Origin: JACDAE01 sp963717195
GTDB taxonomy: Bacteria; Chloroflexota; Ktedonobacteria; Ktedonobacterales; Ktedonobacteraceae
Assembly: GCA_963717195.1 (NCBI GenBank)
Contig: CAVQVR010000009.1
Location: 62,001 to 126,000, forward strand
Length of the DNA: 64,000 nt
Reading direction: 5' to 3'
In this document: positions 42,465 to 52,459 of the stretch, piece after piece
Layout: the number at the start of each line of letters is the position of its first letter
Position numbering within the stretch: position 1 is the stretch's first letter
Notes under the pieces: generated by a model
Databases searched by the model: none
Told to the model about the DNA's origin: nothing
The model's input: the letters and a program-made list of their open reading frames with translations, nothing else
Translations under genes and position numbers: made by a program

Positions 42465-44477
42465 GTGTCTGTTCAACTCACCGATACAGGGCTTTCTATC
42501 GCAGGGCAGGATGTCCCAGTCTATGCAGGCGCGATCCACTATTGGAGGCTGGAAAGGGAGCTCTGGCCTCAGATTCTGGATCGTGTGCAAGAATTGGGAT
42601 TTGGCATGGTCGAGACCTATATTCCCTGGTCTGTGCATGAGATAGCGCCGGGCTGTTTCGATTGGGGTACGACGGATGCTCGCAAGGACGTGGAGGCTTT
42701 TTTTCGCTTATGTGAGGCGCGGGGTCTCTGGTTACTGGTGCGTCCCGGACCTCTGATTAACGCGGAATTAACCAATTTTGGATTTCCTGAGTGGGTGATC
42801 CTTGATCCTGGCGTTCAGGCGCGTACTGCCGTAGAGAGTCTGCATCTGGACGCTGCCTGGGGGCTCCATCCGCCACATCAATTCCCCGTGCCGTCCTATG
42901 CCAGCGAGGTTTTCTATAGGTATGTTGAACGCTGGTTTGAGGTAGCCTGCCCAATAATTGCACGTCATCTCGCGCCTGCTGGCTGTATTGTGGGTGTGCA
43001 AAGCGATAATGAGACCAGTTATCTCTTTCATGACCGTGCTTATGCCACTGACTATAGTGAGGCGTCCCTGACGCTCTATCGAGCCTTTTTACAGGAACGC
43101 TATGCTTCGATTGAGACGCTCAATCGAGCGTATTCTGTCACCTATAGTGCATTTGCAGAGGTTGAGCCCCCGCGCGATTGTCAGGTGAAGAAGCGCTCTG
43201 ATATGGCCTGGCATGTGGATTGGGTTGCTTACAAGGAGTATCAAATTCGCTGGAGTGTTGCGAAGATCTCGCGTATGTTGCGTGCTCATGGTGTTCAGGG
43301 TGTCCCGATCTTTCACGATGTTGCCTTTCAGTTCCGTACGCCACTTGATATTACAAGTATGGAGGCCGACCCGGATATTGATTGGGTTGGCATGAATCTC
43401 TATCGGAACAAAGAAAGCAGCCGAGGAGCAATTCAAAGTATTCGTTACCTTGCGGGCACAACGCGCTTGCCGTTTGTACCAGAGTTTGGTTGTGGCATCT
43501 GGAGCCATCATGCGCTCACTCCTACACCTGATGAGCAGGAGTTTATCACGCTCCTCGCATGTATGTATGGGTTGAAGGCGTTCAATTTGTATATGCTTGT
43601 TGAGCGTGAGCGCTGGCAAGGGAGCCCTATCACCCGGCATGGTGCCTTTCGCCCGGAGTACGCAGCATTCTACAAACGTTTACTGGCATTCGCGCAGCAG
43701 TATCAGCTCTGGTCGTTGCGTCGTGCGCCGCAGGCTCTGCTGCTTTTGAATTATGATATGGGGCGCTATGCAGCGTTGGCATCGACAATGCATTATGCAC
43801 ATACAGAGCTCTACGGTTTTCCCAAAGAATTGTTCAGGGTTGATCTGGATCTGGATCTGCAGTGGGATGTAGCGCATGAAGCTGATGATCGCCGTTACGA
43901 CAACTGGTCAGGAACGGCATTTGGCGCATTAGAGAGACGAAACATAGATTATGATCTTTCTGATACGCATGTGAGCCTGGAGCGTTTGTGCAGATATCCA
44001 TTTGTACTTGTACCAACAGTCGATTTTATGGATGCAGAGGATCAGTTGAGGTTGCTTGCTTATGTAGAGCAAGGAGGACAACTGCTTCTTGGTCCAGGTA
44101 TGCCGTATCTTGATCCTGCGCTGTTTCCCTGTGAAGTGTTGAAAAAGTATGTTGACGCAGTGGGAGAAACAAGAATTGGGATGGGGAGTCTCTGGTGGTT
44201 ACGTCAGGAGGAAGTTCCTGCAACGATAGAGGCGTTAGCAGATGGTAGAGAGTACTGGTGCGATGACGAACAGGTGAAACTGGTGTTACAAAAGAATGCA
44301 GAACACGTATTACTTTTTGTAGCCAATCCCACAGAGCGACACCGTGAAATAGTATTACGCTTTTCAGGTATACGTTCTTTACGTAAGGTGTGGGGGGAGC
44401 CATACCATTGTTCAGGAGAAGGTGCGCTAGACTTGAAATTGGAGCCATATACAGTGCAGATCTGGGAGGTAGTATGA
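42465..44477 (+). CDS. Beta-galactosidase-like glycosidase (GH35/GH42 type)
   Basis: A 670-residue TIM-barrel retaining glycosidase with HYWRLERELWPQIL near the start. Candidate acid/base is E183 in GVQSDNETSY and candidate nucleophile is E340 in PFVPEFGCG. A C-terminal trimerisation/Glutamine-amidotransferase-like region (FVLVPTVDFMDAEDQLRLLAYVEQGGQLL) fits GH42. No signal peptide, so it is cytosolic. GTG start at 42465 with an AGAGGA ribosome binding site, 19 bases after the permease stop. It probably hydrolyses imported oligosaccharides. Confidence 0.85.
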   Translation: MSVQLTDTGLSIAGQDVPVYAGAIHYWRLERELWPQILDRVQELGFGMVETYIPWSVHEIAPGCFDWGTTDARKDVEAFFRLCEARGLWLLVRPGPLINAELTNFGFPEWVILDPGVQARTAVESLHLDAAWGLHPPHQFPVPSYASEVFYRYVERWFEVACPIIARHLAPAGCIVGVQSDNETSYLFHDRAYATDYSEASLTLYRAFLQERYASIETLNRAYSVTYSAFAEVEPPRDCQVKKRSDMAWHVDWVAYKEYQIRWSVAKISRMLRAHGVQGVPIFHDVAFQFRTPLDITSMEADPDIDWVGMNLYRNKESSRGAIQSIRYLAGTTRLPFVPEFGCGIWSHHALTPTPDEQEFITLLACMYGLKAFNLYMLVERERWQGSPITRHGAFRPEYAAFYKRLLAFAQQYQLWSLRRAPQALLLLNYDMGRYAALASTMHYAHTELYGFPKELFRVDLDLDLQWDVAHEADDRRYDNWSGTAFGALERRNIDYDLSDTHVSLERLCRYPFVLVPTVDFMDAEDQLRLLAYVEQGGQLLLGPGMPYLDPALFPCEVLKKYVDAVGETRIGMGSLWWLRQEEVPATIEALADGREYWCDDEQVKLVLQKNAEHVLLFVANPTERHREIVLRFSGIRSLRKVWGEPYHCSGEGALDLKLEPYTVQIWEVV

Positions 44478-45256
44478 TTGACCCCAACTGGGAGGTTGTA
44501 GACCTGGATCCGGTGACATGGCGTCAGATAGGCCGTTTCTTCGACCCTGGACAGTATCTCCGTGCCGCTCAAGCGGGAGAGTATGGTCTGTTTGTCTTGC
44601 ATGAAGGTGGTAATGTACAACGCGTTGTGGATTCAAACACAGGTGTGCGGCGTGATCTATTCTTTGAGAGGATTGATGATCCTCAGCAATGTGCTCAACA
44701 GTTGTATGAACGAGGCGAGTGGGAGCGGGTGCATGTAATTGATAAAGGGCACCTGGCTCAGGTTGCACAATCTGCTCAGGCAACTCCACAACGTGAATTG
44801 ACGCTTGATCAATACTATCATCGTGTCTATCAGTTGCTCTGGGGGAATCCTGTTGGCTATGTGAGTGTTCCTGCCCATCCCGGTCACTGCCATGGCTGGA
44901 CGTATCAGTATTTAAGGGACGTCATACAGAAGTTATCATGCTCACCCGCGAGCCTGGCTTTAGGTGTTTTTGCGGATGATAGATTGATCATTGAGCTGAT
45001 TCTGGTGTGTGTGGGAGGGCAGATTTGTAAAGTAACGACCTTTGAGGCGCTGCCCGCACAGAATTTTGCGACGGGACTATCTGCTGCTACACTTACAGAA
45101 TTGTGTGAAGTGTTGGCAAAAACAATTGCTCCACCAGCGGGAGTCCTGCTTTGTTCACAGGAGGTTTTTGAGGATTGGATAGGGCAGGAAGAGAAGATGC
45201 AGGTATTGCTTGGGGCGCATGAGCGTGAGCAGGCATACTGGTATTGGGCAGAATAG
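44474..45256 (+). CDS. Unknown protein coupled to the glycosidase gene
   Basis: A 260-residue protein that starts with ATG at 44474, overlapping the glycosidase stop by four bases (ATGA), a sign of translational coupling. It has a mixed alpha/beta pattern, with no signal peptide or membrane segment and no motif I recognise. It probably has a supporting role in the sugar operon. This is inference from context. Confidence 0.65.
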   Translation: MIDPNWEVVDLDPVTWRQIGRFFDPGQYLRAAQAGEYGLFVLHEGGNVQRVVDSNTGVRRDLFFERIDDPQQCAQQLYERGEWERVHVIDKGHLAQVAQSAQATPQRELTLDQYYHRVYQLLWGNPVGYVSVPAHPGHCHGWTYQYLRDVIQKLSCSPASLALGVFADDRLIIELILVCVGGQICKVTTFEALPAQNFATGLSAATLTELCEVLAKTIAPPAGVLLCSQEVFEDWIGQEEKMQVLLGAHEREQAYWYWAE

Positions 45257-45372
45257 GGGCTATGTCAAGCTTCATTGGACCATACACGGGCTTATTCCAC
45301 TTTGTTGCATCGCGTCCCTACGGATCGGTTCTTCTTGAAGAGGTGTCGAATGATGTTTGACACAGCCTCTAT
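45253..45372. mobile_element. Small inverted-repeat element (MITE-like)
   Basis: The 25-base ends, ATAGGGGCTATGTCAAGC... at 45253 and its diverged inverted copy ending at 45372, match at about 21 of 25 bases. The length is 120 bp and nothing is coded. The CTATGTCAAGC/GTTTGACACAGCC pattern is like the end of an insertion sequence. Confidence 0.6.
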
Positions 45373-45510
45373 CTTGATCCTCAGTGAGCGGCGCACCCCT
45401 ATCAGGAAACAATATCCAATGTTCAGGGCCTTCCAATTCTAGAATTGCAAAGTCCTGTGCAATGTTGGTGGCACTTGTTCCACACTTCTCGTCCTGCTAT
45501 ACTGAAGAGG

Positions 45511-45575
45511 CATTGACATCCTCTCCCTGGTGAAAGCCAGGGGATTCCTCTCATTGCTGAGGAGGAATCCCTCGC
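45511..45575. mobile_element. Orphan IS200/IS605-type end
   Basis: The segment ATTGACATCCTCTCCCTGG-tgaaag-CCAGGGGATTCCTC carries a CCCTGG/CCAGGG hairpin (45525-45542) of the kind found at IS200/IS605 transposon ends next to tnpB. No tnpA or tnpB is in the neighbourhood, so it is an isolated end or a non-autonomous remnant. Confidence 0.6.
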
Positions 45576-45682
45576 CGGTGTGGATGAAAGAGGAACCTGG
45601 CACTGATTATGGTTTGTCCATATCTGGGTAGTTCTGGGGAACAGTTTTGCGGTGCATCCTGATAAACTGAGAGGAATATTTT

Positions 45683-47128
45683 ATGCGACGTACAAAAATC
45701 GTATGTACAATTGGCCCAGCAAGCAGCAGTGAGGAGCAGCTTGAAGCGCTGGTCAGTGCTGGCATGAATGTGGCACGTCTGAACTTTTCACATGGTGAGC
45801 TGGAAGAACATGGAGCAGTGATCGAAAGAGTACGTAGAGTCTCTGAGCGTCTGGGGCGTTCGGTTGCTATTCTACAGGATCTACAAGGGCCAAAGATTTG
45901 CACGGGCAAGCTGAAGGGTGGACAGCCTATACCGCTAGTTGATGGTGCCACATTGACCATCACAACGCAGAATATTGAAGGATCTATTGGCATTGTCTCC
46001 ACAACCTATCAGGCGCTTCCTCAGGATGTAAAGCCTGGAGATCGTATTTTGTTGGATGATGGCTTGCTGGAATTGCGCGTGGTTGGTAGCAATAAGACAG
46101 ACGTACATTGTGTTGTGATGCATGGTGGCCTGTTGAAGGAGCATAAGGGTATCAATCTACCGGGAGTAGCAGTGAGTGCACCGGCGTTGACGGAGAAAGA
46201 TCGGGAAGATCTAAAGTTTGGTATTCAGCACGATGTTGACTATGTGGCACTCAGTTTTGTGCGCCATCCTGAGGATATCGTGGAGGCAAAGGCATATATT
46301 AAACAACTCCAATGTGAACTGGGGTACGAACAAGGTGAAACGATTCCCCTGATTGCGAAGCTGGAGAAACCAGAGGCCATAGAGCGCCTGGATGAGATTT
46401 TGAAAGTGACTGATGGCGTTATGGTGGCACGCGGCGACCTTGGTGTGGAGATGCCACTGGAGAAGGTTCCAGTTATTCAAAAGCGGATCATTGCCAGGTG
46501 CAACGACCTGGGTCTTCCTGTCATTACTGCCACGCAGATGCTTGAATTAATGATAACCAATCCGCGTCCTACGCGTGCCGAAACGAGTGATGTTGCGAAT
46601 TCTATCCTGGACGGCACTGATGCGGTGATGCTCAGTGCAGAGACCTCGGTGGGTGCTTATCCAATTGAGACGGTGGAGACGATGGCGCGTATTGCTGTGG
46701 AGACCGAGACAAATGGTCTGATACTGCGTCAGCCTCACTGCGGTGATCTGACCCATGCTCATGCGGTGAGTCATGCGGCACGGGCGCTGAGCGAAGAGAC
46801 AAGCGTACAGGTTATCGTTGTATTCACGCGTACTGGTGCATCCGCGCACTTGATCTCAAAGGATCGGCCACGTACGCCTATCCTGGCCTACACGCCTTCA
46901 GAGCGTGTGTATCGTCGCCTGGCGCTCTGGTGGGGAGTTTTGCCGCGTGTGATTGCGCTTGATGGTTCAACGGAAGTGTTGACGAACGCGGTTGATCAAC
47001 AGTTGCAGGACGATAAGCTCATCCAGAAGGGTGCGTATGTAGTTGTTATGGGTGGTTTGCCGATAGCCAGTAGTGCTCGTACAAACTTTGTGCGCCTGTT
47101 GTGTGTTGGTGAGACATTACCGTCATGA
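45683..47128 (+). CDS. pyk: Pyruvate kinase
   Basis: A 481-residue enzyme of glycolysis that transfers phosphate from phosphoenolpyruvate to ADP. It has TKIVCTIGPASSS near residue 3, ARLNFSHG near 31, the signature LIAKLEKPEAIERLDEI (catalytic Lys) near 223, VMVARGDLGVE near 248 and MLSAETSVGAYP near 319, with a C-terminal allosteric domain. Length is normal. Its end overlaps the convergent hydrolase gene by 6 bases. GAGAGGAA precedes the ATG. Confidence 0.94.
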   Translation: MRRTKIVCTIGPASSSEEQLEALVSAGMNVARLNFSHGELEEHGAVIERVRRVSERLGRSVAILQDLQGPKICTGKLKGGQPIPLVDGATLTITTQNIEGSIGIVSTTYQALPQDVKPGDRILLDDGLLELRVVGSNKTDVHCVVMHGGLLKEHKGINLPGVAVSAPALTEKDREDLKFGIQHDVDYVALSFVRHPEDIVEAKAYIKQLQCELGYEQGETIPLIAKLEKPEAIERLDEILKVTDGVMVARGDLGVEMPLEKVPVIQKRIIARCNDLGLPVITATQMLELMITNPRPTRAETSDVANSILDGTDAVMLSAETSVGAYPIETVETMARIAVETETNGLILRQPHCGDLTHAHAVSHAARALSEETSVQVIVVFTRTGASAHLISKDRPRTPILAYTPSERVYRRLALWWGVLPRVIALDGSTEVLTNAVDQQLQDDKLIQKGAYVVVMGGLPIASSARTNFVRLLCVGETLPS

Positions 47129-47851
47129 AGTCCGGCCCAAATCAAGTTTGGACGAATCCAAAAAATCTGCTATTGCCTTAATAAATTGTTTCTGTCTCAC
47201 AATGAAAAATAAATGGCCACCAGGAAAGGTGAGCATTTTCGAACCCTTGATTGCGCTCTGCATTGCTTCGGCCAGGTAATAGGGAGCGCTTTTGTCTTTC
47301 TTCCCGTGTAGGATGAGGGTTGGCACATGGATCTCGCCCAGCCTGTCCATGCAGTCGTAGGTTCGCGATGCCTCAAGTTGCCGGGCAACAGCATAATAGG
47401 GATGTGGGCCTCGTATCATTGGTATTTTGAGTTGGAGGGCGATCAGACGACGAGACCAGGTCATCGGCGTCCCTTTCAGGCTCTTCACGATGGTCGAGAC
47501 GAGGATCAGGCTTTTGACCTGCTGGGGATGCTGGAGCGTCAAGGCCGTGGCAATGCGTCCTCCCATGGACGTACCGAGAAGATGTGCTTGTTCGATGCCT
47601 AGCGCATTGAGCAGTCCTGTCGTGTCGTCAGCCATCATTTCGATGGAGTAGGGGATATCCGGTTTGTCGGTCTGCCCCACGCCACGGTTGTCGAACGCCA
47701 CGACCTTATAGCTTTTCGCGAGTTGGGGAATGATTCCCAGTCTCTGATAGAAGGTATGATCGCTGTTCAGCCCTGCGATCAGGACCACTGGTTCGCCTTC
47801 GCCGTGGATCTCATAATACATCGTGATATCGTTGACTCTTACGGTCGGCAT
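47123..47851 (-). CDS. Alpha/beta hydrolase
   Basis: A 242-residue hydrolase. The nucleophile elbow GTSMGG near residue 93 carries the catalytic serine. An HG-type loop near residue 30 (VVLIAGLNSD), the acid in ILHGKKDKSAP and the histidine in FPGGHLFF near residue 217 complete the triad. The start is ATG at 47851 with GAGG 8 bases upstream. The substrate is not inferable; it resembles 3-oxoadipate enol-lactonase-like hydrolases. Confidence 0.82.
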   Translation of the reverse strand: MPTVRVNDITMYYEIHGEGEPVVLIAGLNSDHTFYQRLGIIPQLAKSYKVVAFDNRGVGQTDKPDIPYSIEMMADDTTGLLNALGIEQAHLLGTSMGGRIATALTLQHPQQVKSLILVSTIVKSLKGTPMTWSRRLIALQLKIPMIRGPHPYYAVARQLEASRTYDCMDRLGEIHVPTLILHGKKDKSAPYYLAEAMQSAIKGSKMLTFPGGHLFFIVRQKQFIKAIADFLDSSKLDLGRTS

Positions 47852-48031
47852 GTTCACTTCCTCTCTCGCTCTGTCTCACCTCTTCCGTACGTATTTTGCC
47901 TGAAACATTGCTTTTCATCATGTATTCTACCTTATTTTTCTTCCTTGTAGTTTGTTTGTGTAGGCTGAAGAGATGGCACGGCTCGTTCCTGGTTTATCAG
48001 CCGAAGAACGAGCCTGGGAGGCCGAACAGGA

Positions 48032-49183
48032 TCAGTATGGCATATCCACCCATACAGCGCCTTTTTGGGAACTCTCAACTGTTTTTGTAATAAATTGCAT
48101 GCCGCGTAGCCCATCATAGACAGTGGGATAGCCTCCTTGTGCTTTCTCACCGGACTCAACACGGCGGATATCATTGATCGCCATTTTGTAAATGTTGGCG
48201 AAAGCCTCTAGAAAGCCTTCTGGATGACCGGAAGGCAAGCGTGAGGCTGCTTTAGACTCATCGCTCATATATGGCTGATTGGCGCGTAGAAGCTGGCGAG
48301 GTTTTCCTGGCTGTTTGAAGATGAGCGTGTTTGGCTCCATCTGATGCCATTCCAGACTCGCTTTGCTGCCGTAGATGCGGATGCTCAGCGCGTTCTCCTC
48401 GCCTGCTGCGATCTGTGAGCAGGTGAGAATACCCTTGCCCCCGTTTTCCAGGCGTAACAGGATATTGGCGTCGTCATCGAGTACTCTTCCTTCGACAAAG
48501 GTGCTGAGGTCGGCGCTGAGCGAGGCGATCTTCAGGCTCGTGATAAATTCCAGCAGATTTTCTGCATGGGTACCGATATCGCCTACACAACCGGCGATGC
48601 CTGATTTTGTAGGATCGGCACGCCATATTGCTTGCTTGTTTCCGCTGCGTTCCTGTGGCAGCATAAGCCAGTCCTGTATATATTCAACCAGCACTTTGCG
48701 TACGTCGCCGATCTCACCCTGGCTTACCATGTAGCGTGCCTGACGTACGGCCGGATAGCCGGTATAGTTGTGTGTCAGTGCAAAAATAAGCTTACTGCTC
48801 TCGACCTGTTTGACGAGATCCTGGGCCTGTTCGAGATCAAAGGTCATAGGTTTATCGCATACAACGTGGATGCCATGCTCCAGGAAGGTCTTCACGACGC
48901 TGTAATGGACGTGGTTGGGAGTGGCGACCATGACAAAATCGATGCCATCTTCGCGTTTCGACTCCGCTGTAGCCATCTCAGTGAAGCTATCGTAGGAGCG
49001 TTGCAAATACCATGCCTCAGCCGATTCTCTGGCACGTTGTGGATCAGTTGCCATTGCACCAGCGATGACCTCGGCCTCGTCGTCCAGTTCGGCGGCGATA
49101 CGATGCACAGCACCAATAAAAGAACCTTTGCCTCCGCCGACGATGCCTGCGCGTAGTTTCCTCTTTGATACGTCTCGGCTCAT
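48032..49183 (-). CDS. Gfo/Idh/MocA-family oxidoreductase
   Basis: A 383-residue NAD(P)-dependent sugar dehydrogenase. Rossmann motif AGIVGGGKGSFIGAVHR near residue 12 and the conserved EKP-like segment HVVCDKPMTFDLEQA near residue 130. Its C-terminal domain holds substrate residues (VGDIGTHAENLLE). It sits in a set with a TIM-barrel isomerase and another family member, which suggests inositol, hexose or glycoside catabolism. Confidence 0.87.
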   Translation of the reverse strand: MSRDVSKRKLRAGIVGGGKGSFIGAVHRIAAELDDEAEVIAGAMATDPQRARESAEAWYLQRSYDSFTEMATAESKREDGIDFVMVATPNHVHYSVVKTFLEHGIHVVCDKPMTFDLEQAQDLVKQVESSKLIFALTHNYTGYPAVRQARYMVSQGEIGDVRKVLVEYIQDWLMLPQERSGNKQAIWRADPTKSGIAGCVGDIGTHAENLLEFITSLKIASLSADLSTFVEGRVLDDDANILLRLENGGKGILTCSQIAAGEENALSIRIYGSKASLEWHQMEPNTLIFKQPGKPRQLLRANQPYMSDESKAASRLPSGHPEGFLEAFANIYKMAINDIRRVESGEKAQGGYPTVYDGLRGMQFITKTVESSQKGAVWVDMPY

Positions 49184-49232
49184 GGTTTTACCCTTTCTTT
49201 CGTGTTTTCGGCATTTCTACATAATATCTTAC

Positions 49233-50279
49233 CTATATTCCAAGGATACGTCGGTTGGTTGCGTCATCTGCCTGGCCACCTGCGAAATCATCGAAGGCCC
49301 GTGTTGGTGTATCGATGAGCATGGTTTTGATCAATGCTGCTCCTTCGCGTGCGCCCTGGACCGAGTCTTTGAGTGGATCTTCCCATTCGAGCACGGCCCA
49401 ACTGGAATAACCATTCTGTGTGAGTTTGGCGAAGACTTTTTTGAAATCGACCTGTCCGTCGCCGGGACTACGGAAGCGTCCTGGCCGATCAAGCCAGTCC
49501 TGGTATCCACCGTAGACGCCTGAGCGCGGGGAAGGATTATATTCAGCATCTTTGACATGGAAGGCTTTGATGTGGTCTTTGTAGTAGTCAAGGTAGCCGA
49601 TATAGTCCAGTTGTTGCAGAATGAAGTGCGAGGGATCGTAGAGGATGTGCACTCTGGAATGATTTCCGGTGGCCGCCAGGAAGCGCTCGAAGGTGACGCC
49701 ATCGTGCAGATCCTCGCCAGGATGAATCTCGTAGGCAAGGTCAACGCCATGCTCTTCCGCTGCGTTAAGAATGGGTTGCCAGCGTGTTGCCAGTTCTTTG
49801 AAGCCCAGTTCGACCAACCCCTGTGGACGTTGCGGCCAGGGATAGACCGTCTGCCAGAGTAACGCACCCGAAAAGGTAGGAAGCACGTTCAGGCCCAGGT
49901 TGCGCGAAGCTTTGATGGATTTAAGCATCTGTCCCTCCGCCCACTGTGCTCTTGCTTTGGGATTATTATGGAGTTCGTTGGGCGCGAAGGCATCGAACAG
50001 AATATCAAATGCAGGATGTACTGCAATGAGCTGACCGAGGAGATGAGTGGAGAGTTCGGTGATCGCCAGGCCGTGAGTCTGGCCCTTCAAGTCATCGCAG
50101 TACTGTTTTGACTCTGCCGCTTTGTCCAGGTCAATAAAGCGGCTATCCCATGCGGGAATCTGCACACCACTAAAGCCAACTTCTTTGCTCCATTGTGAGA
50201 TATTGGCGAGGGTGTTGTATGGGACTTCATCCTGGGCAAATTGTGCTAGAAATAGTGCGGGTCCTTTGATCTGCGACAT
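49233..50279 (-). CDS. Sugar isomerase/epimerase-like TIM-barrel protein
   Basis: A 348-residue xylose-isomerase-like TIM barrel. Metal-binding residues are likely in the segments YEIHPGEDLHDG, LYDPSHFILQQ, IKAFHVKDAEY and LEWED. It lies 49 bases upstream of the preceding dehydrogenase on the same strand. The AAAGGAGG ribosome binding site is strong. It would work in the same pathway as the two oxidoreductases. Confidence 0.85.
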   Translation of the reverse strand: MSQIKGPALFLAQFAQDEVPYNTLANISQWSKEVGFSGVQIPAWDSRFIDLDKAAESKQYCDDLKGQTHGLAITELSTHLLGQLIAVHPAFDILFDAFAPNELHNNPKARAQWAEGQMLKSIKASRNLGLNVLPTFSGALLWQTVYPWPQRPQGLVELGFKELATRWQPILNAAEEHGVDLAYEIHPGEDLHDGVTFERFLAATGNHSRVHILYDPSHFILQQLDYIGYLDYYKDHIKAFHVKDAEYNPSPRSGVYGGYQDWLDRPGRFRSPGDGQVDFKKVFAKLTQNGYSSWAVLEWEDPLKDSVQGAREGAALIKTMLIDTPTRAFDDFAGGQADDATNRRILGI

Positions 50280-50326
50280 TGTTTTCCTCCTTTGGAATAT
50301 ACCTGTACGAATACGTTTGCCGAGGT

Positions 50327-51439
50327 TCAGTAATTCTCCGCCAATGTATGCAATCCCGATAGTAATGGAGCTGGCCGATCACAGGTACTGCTCAGGTCGA
50401 TATGGCGACCTTCAGCAGAAGCTTCGTGGATTGATTGCATGATGTCGAGGACATGGAAGGCCATCTCACCACTTGCTCGCTGGGAAGTATTTGCGCGTAT
50501 CGCATGAGCCATATCTGCCAGGCCGATCCCCCTGGAATTTTTCGTGTAGCCATGAGTGAGTGGAGCTTCGCGCCACTCTTTGTCCTCGGCTCGTCTGATG
50601 AAGACGGGTCCAGAGAAGGTATTGGGATCTGGCACGCTCAAGGAGCCTTCGGTACCATAGATCTCGATGCGTGGCAACTGGTGTGACCAGACATCGAAGC
50701 TGGTGATGACGTTGCCTATCGCGCCGTTTGCAAAGTCGAGTACACCTACAATATGAGTTGGTGTGTTGACCTTAATTTTTCTACCATACTCAAGTGAGTT
50801 GGTGATAGTACGTTCTGGAAATGAGGTTCGTGCAGAGCCAGTGACGCGGCGTACGGGTCCGAGCATAGCGATCAGAGCCGTGAAATAATAGGGACCCATA
50901 TCAAACATCGGGCCACCACCGGGCTGGTAATAGAAATCGGGCGCGAGATGCCAGTGTTCTGGTCCATGATTGAGCATAAATGCCGTAGCTGCGATAGGCG
51001 TCCCAATCTGTCCATCATCAATCAGTTTGATGCAGGTCTGGATGCCGCCACCCAGAAATGTATCAGGTGCACAACCAGCACGTAAATTTGTTGCATGTGC
51101 GATATCCAGTAATGCCTTGCCTTGATCACGTGTGACGGCCAGGGGTTTCTCGCTATAGGTCGGTTTGCCTGCTGAGATTGCCGCCAGTGCAATATCGCTG
51201 TGGACTCTGGGAATTGTCAGGTTGAGGACGATCTCGACCGCTGGATCGGCCAGTAATTCCTCGACCGTACAGACCTTTGGAATCGAAAAGCGCTTTGCCT
51301 GTGCGTGTGCTTTCTCCATATCGATATCGGCACATGCGACAATGTTCAGGATATCGAAGGTGTGTGGCGCTTCCATGTAAATAGAGCTAATCTGACCACA
51401 TCCAATGACGCCTATGTTGGTTTGCTTGCTGGTCTTCAA
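50327..51439 (-). CDS. Gfo/Idh/MocA-family oxidoreductase
   Basis: A 370-residue NAD(P)-dependent oxidoreductase with the Rossmann motif NIGVIGCGQISS near the start, the EKP motif TYSEKPLAVTRDQG and GGGPMFDMGPYYF in the catalytic domain. It starts at the TTG at 51439, where AAAGAGG is well placed; a longer frame to 51490 adds an atypical N-terminus. It is the first gene of a three-gene set with the isomerase and the other dehydrogenase. Confidence 0.85.
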   Translation of the reverse strand: MKTSKQTNIGVIGCGQISSIYMEAPHTFDILNIVACADIDMEKAHAQAKRFSIPKVCTVEELLADPAVEIVLNLTIPRVHSDIALAAISAGKPTYSEKPLAVTRDQGKALLDIAHATNLRAGCAPDTFLGGGIQTCIKLIDDGQIGTPIAATAFMLNHGPEHWHLAPDFYYQPGGGPMFDMGPYYFTALIAMLGPVRRVTGSARTSFPERTITNSLEYGRKIKVNTPTHIVGVLDFANGAIGNVITSFDVWSHQLPRIEIYGTEGSLSVPDPNTFSGPVFIRRAEDKEWREAPLTHGYTKNSRGIGLADMAHAIRANTSQRASGEMAFHVLDIMQSIHEASAEGRHIDLSSTCDRPAPLLSGLHTLAENY

Positions 51440-51763
51440 GAAAATGATCCTCTTTCTTTGAATGTTCTGGAGTTCCTGATGGATGAGCATAAAGATCGTT
51501 ACTTATAACTGCTTTGTTGGAGGAATCATATCACGCGTGGAACTTTTCTTGCCAGATACACTGATCACTTTTTGGGTTGTGGATGGTGATTAAGGTGGGA
51601 GGATATTCTGATAGAGTGCTGACCATATTTTTTTATTATCTTTATCAAGTGTTAGTATATTTCACCGGCTCTTAACTAAATTTTAACCATATCGCTACTA
51701 ATCGTAGGTATGATTATATGGAAATGTACAATACATGTTTTCATTTGGAAGGAATGAATCATT

Positions 51764-52381
51764 ATGCAACAATATCCACGTACAAACTCTCCGCAACAAT
51801 CATATCCTGGTCGGTCGGGCTATTCACTGCCATTGCAACAAGGGTATGGTCAATCAATGCCGCCTGCCAGTCCACGACAGCTTGCATCAAAGAAACCGAA
51901 ACGTTGGCCCTGGATTGTCGCTATTGTTGTTGCATTGATCATCGGCTATACAATTGGAAGTGCAACTCATAGTAGTGATACAATTGCTACCACCACTACC
52001 GCTAGCGCAAGCAGCGGTACTCAGTCAACAATTGCGTCAGCACAACCAACGGCTGCATCAAAACCAACAGCAGCGCCGAAGTGGTCGACGACACACAGCT
52101 TTAACGGAAATGGAACCCAGAAAACAGGAACTTTCCCTGTACCCAATGACTGGAAATTGAACTGGTCATGCGATCTCGCGAAGAGTTCTATGGGAGGCCA
52201 GTACAATATCATCATCGGTATCTATAACAGCGATGGTACTCCTGCAGATCCTGTTGCCATTAACACAATCTGTAAGAGTGGTAATACGTCAGGATCAACT
52301 GAGGAGCATCAGGCAGGGACTGTCTATCTGGATGTGACCAGCGAAGATAATTGGGCTGCGACCATCCAGGAATTGAAGTAA
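51764..52381 (+). CDS. Membrane-anchored protein of unknown function
   Basis: A 205-residue protein. The first 45 residues are Pro/Gln/Ser-rich and cytosolic, one transmembrane segment (PWIVAIVVALIIGYTIGSA) follows, then a Thr/Ser/Ala-rich linker and a C-terminal extracellular domain (THSFNGNGTQKTGTFPVPNDW, WSCDLAKSS, TICKSGN) with two cysteines that may form a disulfide. GGAAGG precedes the ATG. Not assigned to a family. Confidence 0.65.
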   Translation: MQQYPRTNSPQQSYPGRSGYSLPLQQGYGQSMPPASPRQLASKKPKRWPWIVAIVVALIIGYTIGSATHSSDTIATTTTASASSGTQSTIASAQPTAASKPTAAPKWSTTHSFNGNGTQKTGTFPVPNDWKLNWSCDLAKSSMGGQYNIIIGIYNSDGTPADPVAINTICKSGNTSGSTEEHQAGTVYLDVTSEDNWAATIQELK

Positions 52382-52459
52382 TTACCCTGATTAACTAGCA
52401 GTGGTATGTTACAATCGATGTATATAATACGCCATTGCTCGTTAAAACATAGGAGAAGA

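Noticed and set aside
45501..45600. Complete IS605 element with tnpB
   Set aside because: Only an end-like hairpin is present. No tnpA or tnpB reading frame lies on either side.
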